Source: JANQQN01 sp964519665 (GTDB lineage Bacteria > Myxococcota > Kuafuiibacteriia > Kuafuiibacteriales > Kuafuiibacteriaceae). From it: DNA of 64,000 nucleotides. The notes under the pieces are model-generated. The model had not been told where the DNA came from and ran no database searches. It worked only from the letters and a program-made list of their open reading frames with translations. The position numbers and the translations under genes were made by a program. Positions 18,230 to 27,661 of the stretch are shown here, piece by piece (the first letter of the stretch is position 1; each line of letters begins with the position of its first letter). The stretch covers positions 106,170-170,169 of the forward strand of contig CAZFIV010000005.1 in the NCBI GenBank assembly GCA_964519665.1. Direction: 5' to 3'.

Positions 18230-18499
18230 TCAGTCGGCGGGGCTCCAACGCCACCGCCCCAAGTCGTCGCGCTGGAGTCTCGGTTCCTCGAGGGCGGCCC
18301 TCTCCAATATCGCCTCCAAAATGGCCGGGGCTGTCGGCATCGACCATCGATCGAGCTTCAGAGAAAGCTGCACCGGTAGGAGAGGGCGTCCGTTGGCCTG
18401 GAGGATTCGTACCGCGGCCTCCAACGGGCCTGCCCGGCCATCGACGATCTCATTCGGGGGCCCCATCGCGACGAGCCGCAGGACATTCGACGAAACCAC
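18230..18499 (-). CDS. Small winged-helix-like protein of unknown function
   Basis: 89 codons from a GTG. The protein has a compact predicted helix-helix-helix-wing pattern: LEAAVRILQANGRPLLPVQL, then APAILEAILERAALEEPRLQ, then DDLGRWRWSPAD. This resembles short HARE-HTH or restriction-associated winged helices in which a GxWxL strand closes the fold. It converges with the M50 gene (83 bases apart). Real-gene status rests on composition and fold-like spacing only. The following 258 bases (18500-18757) hold no gene I can support, only the start region of the next lipoprotein. Confidence 0.45.
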   Translation of the reverse strand: MVSSNVLRLVAMGPPNEIVDGRAGPLEAAVRILQANGRPLLPVQLSLKLDRWSMPTAPAILEAILERAALEEPRLQRDDLGRWRWSPAD

Positions 18500-18757
18500 G
18501 TACGCTGAATGGGTGAACGATCGAACCTAGATGTGACGTCGCTCGCGGCATGCACATCTTTGATTTTTCGCCGGGGCCTTGGGGAACCCAACGCCGCGTC
18601 GGGGATGATCAGATCTCGCAATGCGAAAGACTAATGACGCACAACGTTATTCAATGGTGGGCTCCGGCGCACCGCCCTTTACGTATACGTGACGTGTGTT
18701 CGGCAGGGTTATCTGTAGCTTGGCCCGGTCGATGGTCGCGCTGTACCAACAGAGTCG

Positions 18758-20789
18758 ATGGGCGTGAGTTTCTGGGGCACCTGGCGATCTTTAACTTTCG
18801 GTTTGCTTCTGAGCCTCGCCGTTTCAGGGTGCGGGGATGATGAGCCTGAAGGCGACGCCTCCGACGGAGGGAGCGCATCCGACGCCGCGGCGACGGACGT
18901 TGGTGTTGCAGAAGGTGTCGATGCGGGTGCGCCTGACGCAGGCGTCGAAACCGTTCAGGCCTATGTAACGTACGTGCGCCCGAACATCGGCGATGACCCC
19001 GCCGGTTTCTTTTTGCAGGCTGAGCGCTTTGGACCGGCCGTCTTCGTGGCGGTCGACCCCGATACCTTGGACCCGACGCCCGTCCCGGGCGATGAGGTCA
19101 CGCTCGAGGTGACCGCGTTGGCCTTCGTGAACAGCCAAGCCCGAGTCACCGCGTTGACCGGTTACGGTCGGGTTAGCGTCGACAACGATATCTTGGAGCT
19201 GGTCCAAGACCTCTCGGAGGCCAGCGATGTCGTGTCCGACCTCCAGATCTACGAAAGTGAGCTCATCACCATCACCGGGACGTTGACGGGCACGTTCGAA
19301 GACTCCGGACCCGGTCACCGTCAGATTCAGCTCGCGACCAGGGGCCTGCCCGACGAGACGGACCTCAAGTTCCGAGTCACTACGGACCTCATCTCCGAAG
19401 TGGGGCTCCGGCCTGGTTGCGTGGTCGCTGTCGGACCGACGCCGCTGTGGCGAGCGAGCGACCTCGCTCAGCCGTCCGCTTGGAGTGCATCCGACGTCGT
19501 CGTCGTCTCTTGCAGCGCTGCTCCGCAGGTTGTCGAGGCCCAGGCCCCAAACGCGATGACCGTCGAGGTCTTCTTCGATCGGCCATTGGATCCGGAATCG
19601 GTAACGCCCTCGGCCTTCGGCTTTGAACCGGACCTTTTCGTCGAACAGGTCTCCGTTTCCAACAGTATCGTTACGGTGATCACCCAGACGATGGTCCCAT
19701 CCACGACCTATACGGTGTGGGTCGACTCCGAGGTGACCGATGACCTCGGTGTCGGCATCGACCCAGACCGCAACTTCGCTTCCTTCGTGTCTCCGGGCCC
19801 CGTGGTCGACGCTGGAGTCGCGGATGCGGGGGGAATGATAGATGCGGGCTTCCCGTCCGAGGACGCTGGGTTTCCGTCCGACGCCGCCGCTCCGGACGCG
19901 GGTGTGGATGTGGGTCCGCCTGACCCGGTGCCGGACGCCGGCCCGCCCGACCCGATGGACGCCGGTCCGTCCGACCTGGGTCCGCCTGACCCGGTGCCGG
20001 ACGCCGGTCCGCCCGACCGGGTGCCGGACGCCGGCCCGCCCGACCCGGTGCCGGACGCCGGTCCGCCCGACCCGGTGCCGGACGCCGGNNNNNNNNNNNN
20101 NNNNNNNNNNNNNNNNNNNNNNNNNNNNNNNNNNNNNNNNNNNNNNNNNNNNNNNNNNNNNNNNNNNNNNNNNNNNNNNNNNNNNNNNGGTGAAGGACGC
20201 CGGTCCGCCCGACCCGGTGAAGGACGCCGGTCCGCCGGACCCGATGAAGGACGTTGGCTTCATCGCCGACGCTGGCCTATCGAACCCTCCCGCTGAGGGT
20301 TTGGTCATCACCGAGATCATGCCCAACCCGAAACGGTTGCCGGACTACAGGGGTGAATGGTTCGAGGTTTACAATCCGAGCTCGACCCAAGCTTACGATC
20401 TCGGAGGCTGTCTGATCAGTGATGACGGTGAGGACGCCCATGTCATTCGGGGCCCGCTGGTCGTTCAGCCCGGTCAATATCTGACGTTGGCTCGGCGGGC
20501 GGACCCCGGCTTCAAGCCTGGCTATGTCTACGACTACTTCATTCTCGACGACGACGCCGATGAGGTGGTCTTGACCTGCGGGCAGGTTGTCGACCGTGTA
20601 GCCTACGACGGTGCGGCAGCCTTCCCTACCTCACCGGGGCGCTCGATGAGTCTCGAGCCCGGCGGAACGACGGTCACCAACGACCTGGGGGCAAACTGGT
20701 GTGAGGCTAGAGGCGAACGCTATTACAAGCGGGGAGACTTTGGCACGCCCGGAGAAGCCAACCTGTCGTGCTCGGCGTCGACGAATTGA
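18758..20789 (+). CDS. Lipoprotein with Pro-Asp-Ala-Gly repeats and C-terminal lamin-tail (LTD) domain; interrupted by assembly gap
   Basis: Lipobox LAVSG-C after a hydrophobic segment (FGLLLSLAVSGCG) makes this an exported lipoprotein. Order: Asp/Ser-rich spacer, an Ig/OB-like beta region (about 65-240), a bacterial Ig-like domain (about 255-345, ending YTVWVDSEVTDDLG), a long repeat of GPPDPVPDA units, then an LTD fold (LVITEIMPNPKRLPDYRGEW, EVYNPS, ISDDGEDAHV). The 100-N gap falls in the repeat, and the frame before and after differ; a 100-N gap is conventionally of unknown length, so I treat this as one gene. Likely displayed on the cell surface with the repeat as stalk. Function unknown. 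Confidence 0.75.
19913..20250 (+). repeat. 27-bp tandem repeat encoding GPPDPVPDA units
   Basis: In-frame 27-base units, some shortened to 15 or 24 bases, encode GPPDPVPDA before the gap and GPPDPVKDA after it. The change of Pro to Lys between the two flanks shows that the missing part contains a transition between repeat subtypes. Such arrays are hard to assemble, which explains the N block. Confidence 0.9.
20089..20188. other. Assembly gap (100 N)
   Basis: Exactly 100 undefined bases inside the tandem repeat. A round 100 is the usual placeholder for an unknown gap size, so neither the repeat number nor the reading frame across it can be inferred. Confidence 0.98.
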
Positions 20790-20861
20790 GTCCCGCTTGG
20801 CGTTCCCCGGTATGACCGCGAGGCGGTGCTCGGCTTGTGATTCCGGCCCTTACAGCTAGGT

Positions 20862-21311
20862 ATGTCGACCATGACGTATGTGAACTCGTCGCCCGTCCTC
20901 TTCCTCTGCACCGGCAACTATTACCGAAGCCGGACGGCGGAGGCTCTCTTCAATTACTACGCGCCGATGCACGGTCTCGACCTTCGGGCCGATTCACGTG
21001 GCCTCGCGCTCAGTGCGGGCAACCGAGGGCCGATCTCGCCGTTCGCAGTCGATTGGCTCCAGGCTCGCCGCGTACCGTTCAGTGAACGGTTTCCTGTCGC
21101 GGTATCGGACCAAGACCTTCAGCGAGCGAGATTTACGGTGGCGGTCGACGAAACCGAGCACCGAAAGCTCATCGAACCGCGCTTTTCGGCGTGGGCCGAC
21201 CGGGTCGAGTACTGGACCGTGCACGATATCGACCGAACCGTGCCCGACGAAGCGCTCGGCGCCATCGACCGCAACGTACAAGACCTCATCGAGCGCCTCA
21301 AAGGCACATGA
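20862..21311 (+). CDS. Low-molecular-weight protein-tyrosine-phosphatase-like protein
   Basis: 149 residues with an LMW-PTP P-loop near the N-terminus: LFLCTGNYYRSRTAEAL, where Cys16 and Arg22 keep the C(x)5R spacing. The second Cys common in this family (CxGNxCRS) is Tyr21 here, and the usual acid-providing DPY near the C-terminus is not seen; VHDIDRTVPDE stands in its place. It could be a phosphatase with altered chemistry or a binding protein. ATG at 20862 is chosen; an in-frame ATG four codons on is possible. Converges with the response regulator gene. Confidence 0.7.
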   Translation: MSTMTYVNSSPVLFLCTGNYYRSRTAEALFNYYAPMHGLDLRADSRGLALSAGNRGPISPFAVDWLQARRVPFSERFPVAVSDQDLQRARFTVAVDETEHRKLIEPRFSAWADRVEYWTVHDIDRTVPDEALGAIDRNVQDLIERLKGT

Positions 21312-21344
21312 CCGGGTCTCGAAGCCGCCCGGCGACGGCAAGAC

Positions 21345-22025
21345 TCAGGAGGCTTGGGGGGCCGGAGCGGGCTGATACTCACCGTCGGCAACCCAGGTTG
21401 TCGCAAAACGCACGAGCTCGTTGGTCGAGCTCAGATTGATCTTCTGCCGAATGTTGGTTCGGTGGGTTTCGACTGTCTTGACCGAGATATTGAGTTTTTC
21501 GGCAATCGCGCGGGCGCTGTCGCCGCGGCCGATCATTTCGAAAATCTCGAGCTCCCGGTCGGAAAGGCCGGCCAGGGGCGAATCGTCCGTCGGTCGGCGG
21601 TGAAGGGTGCGACGGAGGAGGTTACGAGCGATATCGGGGCTCAGGACCAGCTCTCCGGCCATCGCCTGGCGAATCGCGTCGATCATCTTCTCGGCGCTCG
21701 CCTGTTTGGGCAGGTAGCCCTGCGCGCCCGCGCGTACGGCTCGCTCGGCATAGAGCTTCTCGTCGTGCATCGACACCACCAGGGTTGGCATCGTGGGGCG
21801 CTCGGCCTTCAGCTGGCGCACCAGTTCGAGACCGTGACCATCTTTGAGCGTTATGTCGATGAGGGCGAGGTCCGGACCGTGCTGAAGGATGGCCGTCAAA
21901 GCGCCGTCGATGCGATCGATTTCTCCGCAGACGTTCAGGTCAGCTTCCGCATCGATGATCCGCCGAAGTCCGAGGCGATAGATGGGGTGGTCGTCGACAA
22001 GAAAGATGCGAGCGCTTACGTTCAT
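21345..22025 (-). CDS. NarL/FixJ-type response regulator
   Basis: 226 residues. Receiver domain with acidic pair Asp11-Asp12 (FLVDDHPIYR), phospho-acceptor Asp57 (LALIDITLKDGHG) and Lys107 (GYLPKQAS), all intact. LuxR-type helix-turn-helix at about 155-200 (LSDRELEIFEMIGRGDSARA, then VKTVETHRTNIRQK). It starts four bases after the stop of the histidine kinase gene, its near-certain partner. It is the last gene of the Tol-Pal-linked operon. Targets unknown. Confidence 0.92.
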   Translation of the reverse strand: MNVSARIFLVDDHPIYRLGLRRIIDAEADLNVCGEIDRIDGALTAILQHGPDLALIDITLKDGHGLELVRQLKAERPTMPTLVVSMHDEKLYAERAVRAGAQGYLPKQASAEKMIDAIRQAMAGELVLSPDIARNLLRRTLHRRPTDDSPLAGLSDRELEIFEMIGRGDSARAIAEKLNISVKTVETHRTNIRQKINLSSTNELVRFATTWVADGEYQPAPAPQAS

Positions 22026-22028
22026 TGG

Positions 22029-23684
22029 TCATCCCGAGCCGTCCGCCCCTCGGCGAAACGGAATACGACACCACACGGTCGTTCCGGCAGACCCCGAAGT
22101 CACGACTCGTAGGTCTCCGTCTAAAATTCTCGCCCGATAGAGCATGGTGTCAAGACCCAAACCGGCCCGCTGCGAATCCTGTGAGGTAAACCCGTGTCCA
22201 TCGTCTTCGACTTCGAGGGTTAGACAATCATCCTCCTGTCTAAGGCGGATAACCAGGTGCTGAGCTCTCGCATGTTTGACGGCGTTGGCAGCGGCTTCCT
22301 GAGCGATGCGATAGAGTTGAAGTGCCGTGTCATTCGGCAGCTCTAGAGTTCGGGGCACCTCCGGTGAGCAAACAATGCTGCTGACCGTCTCCACATGACG
22401 AGATAACTCCTCGAGTGCGCCAGGAAGGCCAAGGTTGGAGAGGGTCGCCGGGTAGAGGCCGAGCGCAAGCTCCCGGGCCTGAGCAACCCCCTCATCGAGC
22501 AGCCGCACGATCTCGTCGTTTTCGGGGTCCTTGGAAACGCTTCGAGCGAGCAGGGCAAGGCCGGCCAGATGCTGGCAGAGGCCGTCATGGAGCTCGCGCC
22601 CGACCTGGGCCTGGGTTCGTTCCGTGGCCTCCAGTACCTCGTTTTCGAGCCGTCGCTGCTCTGTAATGTCGCGGACGATCACCATGTTGCCGATACCTCG
22701 CGACGGGACGGCGCGGATTTCGAATGCTTGCTCGACGTCGTCCTCGTTGCGAAGAACGACCCGCCGGGTTGCTTGTTGCTTGGTCTGCCGGACCTTGTTT
22801 TGAAGGTCGGAGAGCACGTTGCGAGCCGGTTCCGGCAGTTCGTCCAGTGCGAGCACCGCCCCCGGGGCCGAAGCGGCCTGAAACAAGGTGCGCCGGGGCG
22901 TCTTGAGCACCACCAAGCGCCCGTCGGCCGTCATGTTGGCCAGCGTATCGGGTATCGCTTCGAGGGTCGCCTGCTGCTCGGCTTCCGTCCGAGCCAACGC
23001 ATCGCGCGCTGTGACCAGCGCCTTCATCGAATCGTAGAGCCGGGCGACCGCCGGCCGAAAGATGAAGACGGCCTCCACGAACAGGACCGCCAACGTCAGC
23101 AAGGTCAGCAAGAGCTCGATCCGGGCGCTCTGAATCACCCGCCCTTGCGCTTGCACCGCGAGCCGAAAGACGATCGAGTCCATGATGCGCAGGAACGACC
23201 GCTCATGTCGGAGGATGGACTGCTGAGCGGCGGCCGCTTCGGCCGGCGTCGGGTTGGCGGAAAGCAGGACTTCGACCCCGTTGGACAGCGCGCGGCAGTG
23301 GGGTTCGAGCTTCGCGAACATCTCCGTGATCTCCGGGCTCAGGCCGCCCGGAAGATGCAGGGTGGCTGACCCCTCCTGCAGACCTCGGTGCACTCGGAGG
23401 AGGTCGGTCAGGCTCCGACGGAGCTCGCTTCTTTGGTCGAGTCCATCGCTGAGCAGGGCGGCTTTCGCGATCCGTTGACTCAGCATCCGCTGACGGCCGG
23501 CGAGGTTGATGACCCGGGCATCGGTCTGTTGGCGGTGGAGCCGGCTTTGGATGACCAGCTGCCCGACGATGGCGAGCAAAGCGACGAGTCCGAGCGAAAG
23601 GACGTACCGCCAGGTCAGTTGACGGGACAAGTCGCGGGCGGCCGACGGTGCCTCGGCTCGACCACTTGATGGCGGGCGATTCAC
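22029..23684 (-). CDS. Membrane histidine kinase, NarX-like with PilJ-type sensor and HisKA_3 core
   Basis: 551 residues from a GTG at 23684 that overlaps the GppA stop (GTGA); the open frame upstream is antisense. Layout: first membrane helix (VLSLGLVALLAIVGQLVIQ), periplasmic PilJ/NarX-type four-helix region beginning NLAGRQRMLSQRIAKAAL, second membrane helix (LLLTLLTLAVLFVEAVFIF), a PAS-like linker, the HisKA_3 box with RELHDGLCQHLAGL, and an ATPase domain with N-box IAQEAAANAVKHA and G-boxes DDGHGF and GLGLDTM. All catalytic boxes look intact. NLAGRQRMLSQR is the sequence that binds nitrate or other small anions in NarX-like sensors; the ligand here is not known. Confidence 0.9.
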   Translation of the reverse strand: MNRPPSSGRAEAPSAARDLSRQLTWRYVLSLGLVALLAIVGQLVIQSRLHRQQTDARVINLAGRQRMLSQRIAKAALLSDGLDQRSELRRSLTDLLRVHRGLQEGSATLHLPGGLSPEITEMFAKLEPHCRALSNGVEVLLSANPTPAEAAAAQQSILRHERSFLRIMDSIVFRLAVQAQGRVIQSARIELLLTLLTLAVLFVEAVFIFRPAVARLYDSMKALVTARDALARTEAEQQATLEAIPDTLANMTADGRLVVLKTPRRTLFQAASAPGAVLALDELPEPARNVLSDLQNKVRQTKQQATRRVVLRNEDDVEQAFEIRAVPSRGIGNMVIVRDITEQRRLENEVLEATERTQAQVGRELHDGLCQHLAGLALLARSVSKDPENDEIVRLLDEGVAQARELALGLYPATLSNLGLPGALEELSRHVETVSSIVCSPEVPRTLELPNDTALQLYRIAQEAAANAVKHARAQHLVIRLRQEDDCLTLEVEDDGHGFTSQDSQRAGLGLDTMLYRARILDGDLRVVTSGSAGTTVWCRIPFRRGADGSG

Positions 23685-24649
23685 TCGCAGAGCATAGCCG
23701 CGTCGGCCATCTCCGCGAGAAGTCCAAATCGGACGCCGCGATTGGAGACTCGGATGTGTGGACGGCCGTAGTGGTCGCACAGTCCGAGCACGATGGCCGT
23801 GCCGGCCACGATGACGTCGGCCCGGCCCTCGGGAATCAGCGTTCCCCGGCGCCGGTCGGACGCCTTCATGGCGGCCAGGCTTTCGAGAAACTCATGGATC
23901 GAGGCCCTGGGAAGCCATCCGCCCTCTCCTTCGGCCACCGTGCGAGCGAGGTCATCAAGCCCGAGGTATAGGCCCATCAGACTTAGCACAGTACCCGAGA
24001 CGCCGATGAGGGGTGCTTCGGCGGGCGCGGCGGGCGCGTCGGTCAACACCTCGGCAATGTGCTTGGCCATCGCCTCCCGTTCGACCAGCGGGGGCGGGTC
24101 GGTGGGCAAGAAGCGCTCGGTCAGCCGCACGCCGCCGATCTCGAGGGACACGCGGTGGTCGATGGTCGCTCCGTGGCCGACGATGACCTCGGTACTTCGA
24201 CCGCCGACATCGAAAACCACGAGAGGCCCTGGACCGTACGCGACGGCGGGAGCGCGATAGGCGAGGGCGGCCTCTCGCAGACCGTCGATGACCTCGACTT
24301 CGAGGCCCAGCTGCGTCCGGATGCTCTGCAGGAACGCCTCCGCGTTGGGCGCGCCTCGCAGGCCCGCGGTCGCTACGCAAGCGATCCGTTCGGCACCCAG
24401 CGACCGCGCCAACTCGACGTACGCTTGGAGGACGGAAAAAGTGCGCGCCATGGCCTCCGGTCGGAGCGGGCCTCCGGCTTGTCGGTCTTCGCCGACGCGA
24501 GTGACATCGACCCGCTCCGCGAGGACGGCAAGACCTTGGCTCATCGCTTGGCCCATCGGCTCCCCGTTGCTCCCCGCAGCCGAACCCGAGCGCTCGGCGA
24601 CGGTGAGCTTGACGGTGTTCGATCCCAGGTCGATGGCCGCAATGATCAC
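23681..24649 (-). CDS. Ppx/GppA-family phosphatase
   Basis: 322 residues of the actin-like ASKHA fold: phosphate loop 1 AAIDLGSNTVKLTV at the N-terminus, the second loop VVFDVGGRSTEVIVG and ARTFSVLQAYVELA between. Family members hydrolyse polyphosphate or pppGpp. The length is that of the short one-domain-pair form without the HD domain of GppA. Start and stop overlap pal and the kinase gene by four bases each, so it is embedded in the tol-pal operon. It may tie phosphate or stringent signals to envelope maintenance; this is inference. Confidence 0.88.
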   Translation of the reverse strand: MIIAAIDLGSNTVKLTVAERSGSAAGSNGEPMGQAMSQGLAVLAERVDVTRVGEDRQAGGPLRPEAMARTFSVLQAYVELARSLGAERIACVATAGLRGAPNAEAFLQSIRTQLGLEVEVIDGLREAALAYRAPAVAYGPGPLVVFDVGGRSTEVIVGHGATIDHRVSLEIGGVRLTERFLPTDPPPLVEREAMAKHIAEVLTDAPAAPAEAPLIGVSGTVLSLMGLYLGLDDLARTVAEGEGGWLPRASIHEFLESLAAMKASDRRRGTLIPEGRADVIVAGTAIVLGLCDHYGRPHIRVSNRGVRFGLLAEMADAAMLCE

Positions 24650-25377
24650 AGGTCTTTGAGCTCGGCCCGCCGATTCCGCTGATGTGCGTCTTCGCTGCCC
24701 CCGAGGTCGACAGGTCGTTCCTCGCCGTAGGAGATGACGGAAAGCTGTTCGGCCCCCACGCCCTGTTTGATGAGGTACTTGACGACCGCTTGGGCTCGGC
24801 GCTCGCCGAGGTGGAGGTTGTACTCGGTCGAGCCGCGCACATCGCAGTGCCCTTCGACCTCGAGCCGCTGGCTCGGCGCCTGCAAAAGGACCTCGGCCAC
24901 CTGGTTCAGCACCTGCTTACCTTCGTCACGGATCGTGGCGTCGTTGTAGTCGAAGTAGATCGTCTGCAGGACCGTATCGAGGGTGAGATCCATCCGCCCC
25001 CCGGCCTCGACGTTTTCGGCGACCGGCTCCTCAGGTTCGGCGACCTGGTCGCAGCCGGGCGGTGACTTCTCCATGGCCTGAGCGGCCAGATTCTCGGCCT
25101 CGGCGGCTTTGAGCTTGGCCTCGTCGCCGTTGCCAGCGGCATTCAGCTCTCGCGCCGCCGCCAGGGCGGCTTCCGCGGCTTGGTACAGTTCGGTCGCGCA
25201 GTCGGCGGCGCGCTCTACGCGGGCCCGCTCCAGAACCTTCTGCGCGGAGTCGAGTTCGAGATCGGCCCTGGTGCTTGCGCAGCCGGCCGCAAAGGCCATC
25301 GCAACGAGGGTTGTCGCCGCGACGGGGTGAGAAGCGATAAAGGGGAGGACTCGGATTGGGGATTTCATATCGTTCAC
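24646..25377 (-). CDS. pal: Peptidoglycan-associated lipoprotein Pal
   Basis: 243 residues from a GTG overlapping the tolB stop; an in-frame ATG three codons later (25368) is equally possible. Lipobox at Cys33 (AMAFAAGCAS). A helical, Ala/Glu-rich spacer (about 40-120) comes before the OmpA-like domain (DTVLQTIYFDYNDATI, EGHCDVRGSTEYNLHLGERR, ISYGEERP), which binds diaminopimelate of peptidoglycan. The long helical spacer is larger than in E. coli Pal. Partner of TolB, anchoring outer membrane to wall. Confidence 0.9.
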   Translation of the reverse strand: MNDMKSPIRVLPFIASHPVAATTLVAMAFAAGCASTRADLELDSAQKVLERARVERAADCATELYQAAEAALAAARELNAAGNGDEAKLKAAEAENLAAQAMEKSPPGCDQVAEPEEPVAENVEAGGRMDLTLDTVLQTIYFDYNDATIRDEGKQVLNQVAEVLLQAPSQRLEVEGHCDVRGSTEYNLHLGERRAQAVVKYLIKQGVGAEQLSVISYGEERPVDLGGSEDAHQRNRRAELKDL

Positions 25378-26702
25378 GGCATGTAAGGTGACCAGGCCGG
25401 GGTGCTGAAGCCGCCCCGGCTGGTGATTCGGGTCTGCTTGGAGCCGTCAAAGGCCATGATCCACACCTGCGAACGCCGCTCCCGCGTCGAGGTGAATACG
25501 ATGAGGTTCCCGTCGGGCGAGAACGAGGGCTCTTCATTGTTGCCCTGGTCCTGGGTGAGTCGACGGATTTCCTTCGTGTCGGGGTGGACGGTGAAGATGT
25601 CGAAGACGTTGCGTTCGTCGCGAGCGGTAAACGCGACCAGGTCGCCGCGAGGAGACCAGTCGGGGGTCTGGTTGTAGGTTCCGCGGTCGGTGATCCGCCG
25701 AACTTTGGAACCGTCGGCATTCATGACGAAGATGTGGGGGTCGCCCCAGCGGCTGGACACGAAGGCGATGCGCTTGCCGTCCGGCGACCAAGATGGCGAC
25801 GAGTCGATGGCCCACTCGTTCGTTAGGCGCGTCAGACCCGTCCCATCGGGGTTCATCGTGTAGATCTCGGAATTCCCGTCGCGGGTCAGGGTCAGCGCGA
25901 TCCGCTTGCCATCGGGCGACATGACGGCCCCAGTGTTGAGGCCCGTCTCACCGGACAACTGGCGGGGCGATCCGCCGGCCGCGGATACGATGAACAGGTT
26001 GGGGTTGTGTCGAATGTACGAAGTGAAGAGCAGTGACTGTCCATCGGTCGTCCACGATGGCAGGAGGTTGATGGAGCCGTTGCTGGTGATCCGTTCGACG
26101 TTGCCGCCGTCGATGTCCATGGTCTGCACTTCGCGGCCGGTCTTGGATTTGGTCACCGCGGCGATGCGGGTCTGAAAGACGCCCTTACTGCCCGTAAGGT
26201 ACTCGACGAGGTCGTCGGCGAACCGTCGGGCGAGGCGCTGGGCATCCTTCGTGGAGCCGTCGTAGGTTTTGCTCAGCAGCGTTCGGCCGCTGGTCACGTC
26301 GAAGAACCGAAAGTCGACCTTCAGTCGCTCGGGGGTCTGCGTGACCCCGGCTTTCAGCAGGCCTTCCGCCCCGACGTTCACCCAGTCCGAAAAGTTGATC
26401 GAGGCCGCGACCAGCCCCTCTTTGCTCGGGTCGGCAAGATAGCTCCGCGGATCGAGGACCCGAAACGACGGGTCGAGGCCCAGGCACCATCGCAACGTTT
26501 GTGTCATGCGCTGGGCCTCGGGCGATGTTCCCTTACTCAGCAGCCGAGCCTCCGGGATGGCCAACGGATAGGGTCGAAAGTTCGGGCTGTCGATGCGGAT
26601 ACTGATTCGTTTTCCGTCGCTTCCCGCGCTTTTCTCGTCAGCGAAGGCCGGTGCGGCCAGGGTACTCGACAGGACAATCGCAATTAGAGCCGTGATACGC
26701 AC
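25374..26702 (-). CDS. tolB: Tol-Pal system periplasmic protein TolB
   Basis: 442 residues from a GTG at 26702, chosen for a GAGG five bases upstream. Signal peptide RITALIAIVLSSTLAAPAFA. N-terminal alpha/beta domain (about 25-170), then a six-bladed beta-propeller with WD40-like PD40 repeats: PSWTTDGQSLLFTS, MSPDGKRIALTLTRDG, PSWSPDGKRIAFVSSRWG, PDWSPRGDLVAFTA, PSFSPDGNLIVFTST and PAWSPYMP. The propeller binds Pal. Position between tolA and pal is the canonical order. Confidence 0.94.
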   Translation of the reverse strand: MRITALIAIVLSSTLAAPAFADEKSAGSDGKRISIRIDSPNFRPYPLAIPEARLLSKGTSPEAQRMTQTLRWCLGLDPSFRVLDPRSYLADPSKEGLVAASINFSDWVNVGAEGLLKAGVTQTPERLKVDFRFFDVTSGRTLLSKTYDGSTKDAQRLARRFADDLVEYLTGSKGVFQTRIAAVTKSKTGREVQTMDIDGGNVERITSNGSINLLPSWTTDGQSLLFTSYIRHNPNLFIVSAAGGSPRQLSGETGLNTGAVMSPDGKRIALTLTRDGNSEIYTMNPDGTGLTRLTNEWAIDSSPSWSPDGKRIAFVSSRWGDPHIFVMNADGSKVRRITDRGTYNQTPDWSPRGDLVAFTARDERNVFDIFTVHPDTKEIRRLTQDQGNNEEPSFSPDGNLIVFTSTRERRSQVWIMAFDGSKQTRITSRGGFSTPAWSPYMP

Positions 26703-26839
26703 ATTCACCTCGGGGCAGCCCGGGCGTACCGACCGCCGCACAGTCGGTCAAGCGTCCGTAGGCCTGCCATCGTCTAGAGCCGTACCGGTCGGACGTCGGG
26801 CACCGCTCGATCTTCGATCGGTTCGGATTGGGGGGGCGA

Positions 26840-27661
26840 TCACGAAGAGATCGCGAATACCAACTCGACGCCGTCATTCTCTACCTGGCGTCGAAGCACT
26901 CTCGGCGGCGCCGGCAGCTGAAGGTCTTTGTCGGTCAGGAGCTTGACCAAAGCAGACATGAAAAACTTGTTGCTGTGGGCCTCGACGATCTTGTGGTTCT
27001 TCACGCGTCCGCTGGGGAGGATGTACAGGATGATCTTCGCTTTCAAGAACCGCCGCTGCGCCGACGGGATCGTCGAAGGCACCGTGTAGCGAGCCAACAA
27101 AGCCGCTTTCAGCTCCTGATAGTAGCCCTCCGCCGCCCGCGACGGGTCGGTGGTGGTCCCCTGCGCACTCCCGTCGGGGCTCCCTTCGTTGAGCTCGAGT
27201 CGCTTCAAGGCGTCGTCGGCCCGAGCGTTCCTTGGGGAGCCTCCCAGGATGTTCTTGGCTGCGCTCGAAAGACGCCGTTTGGTGGGCCGCCGCTTCTTCG
27301 CGGGGGCTTTCTGCTTTTCGGGTTCGGCACCGGTCTCCAGGGCGACCGCATCGGCGGGAGGAGGCGGAGGCTCGACGGGGGCCGGGGGCTCCGGCGGTGG
27401 CTCCACGGGCGGCGGAACGTCGGCCGGAGGGGGTTCGGCGGGCGGTGGGGGAGCCGCCTTTCGGGGAAGAAGCAGCGGATTGCGCTCTCGACCGAAGCTG
27501 ATGAGCTCGACCGGGATCGACGTGTAGGTCTTGACCCGGGGTTGAAGACTCTGCGCGTAGACGGCGCCTGCGACCAAGCCGCAGTGCAGCAGCACGGACA
27601 TCACGACCCAGACAATGAAGCCTCGATTGACCGCGCGGGCGCGGAGTCGGGGGCTGATCAT
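26840..27661 (-). CDS. tolA: TonB/TolA-family energy-transducing protein
   Basis: 273 residues. One N-terminal membrane helix (FIVWVVMSVLLHCGLVAGAV), a Pro-rich periplasmic stretch (PPPAEPPPADVPPPVEPPPE and on, about 65-105), a Lys/Arg-rich basic segment (KKRRPTKRRL), and a C-terminal TonB-like domain (RRFLKAKIILYILPSGRVK). Placed between tolR and tolB and overlapping tolR (ATGA), it takes the TolA place, although it resembles TonB more than the long helical TolA of enterobacteria. Between its stop and tolB about 135 bases are unoccupied. Confidence 0.85.
   Translation of the reverse strand: MISPRLRARAVNRGFIVWVVMSVLLHCGLVAGAVYAQSLQPRVKTYTSIPVELISFGRERNPLLLPRKAAPPPPAEPPPADVPPPVEPPPEPPAPVEPPPPPADAVALETGAEPEKQKAPAKKRRPTKRRLSSAAKNILGGSPRNARADDALKRLELNEGSPDGSAQGTTTDPSRAAEGYYQELKAALLARYTVPSTIPSAQRRFLKAKIILYILPSGRVKNHKIVEAHSNKFFMSALVKLLTDKDLQLPAPPRVLRRQVENDGVELVFAISS

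Noticed and set aside
19913..20250. Regular direct repeats considered as a CRISPR array
   Set aside because: No unique spacers; units are contiguous, in frame and encode a Pro/Asp/Ala/Gly protein repeat. The same applies to 49936-50025 and 54252-54323.
18824..20326. 500-codon minus-strand open frame across the lipoprotein and the N gap
   Set aside because: It is antisense of a lipobox protein with an LTD domain and crosses undefined bases.
18758..20789. Apparent frame change across the lipoprotein repeat read as a real frameshift or two genes
   Set aside because: A 100-N gap is normally a placeholder of unknown length, so frame across it carries no information.
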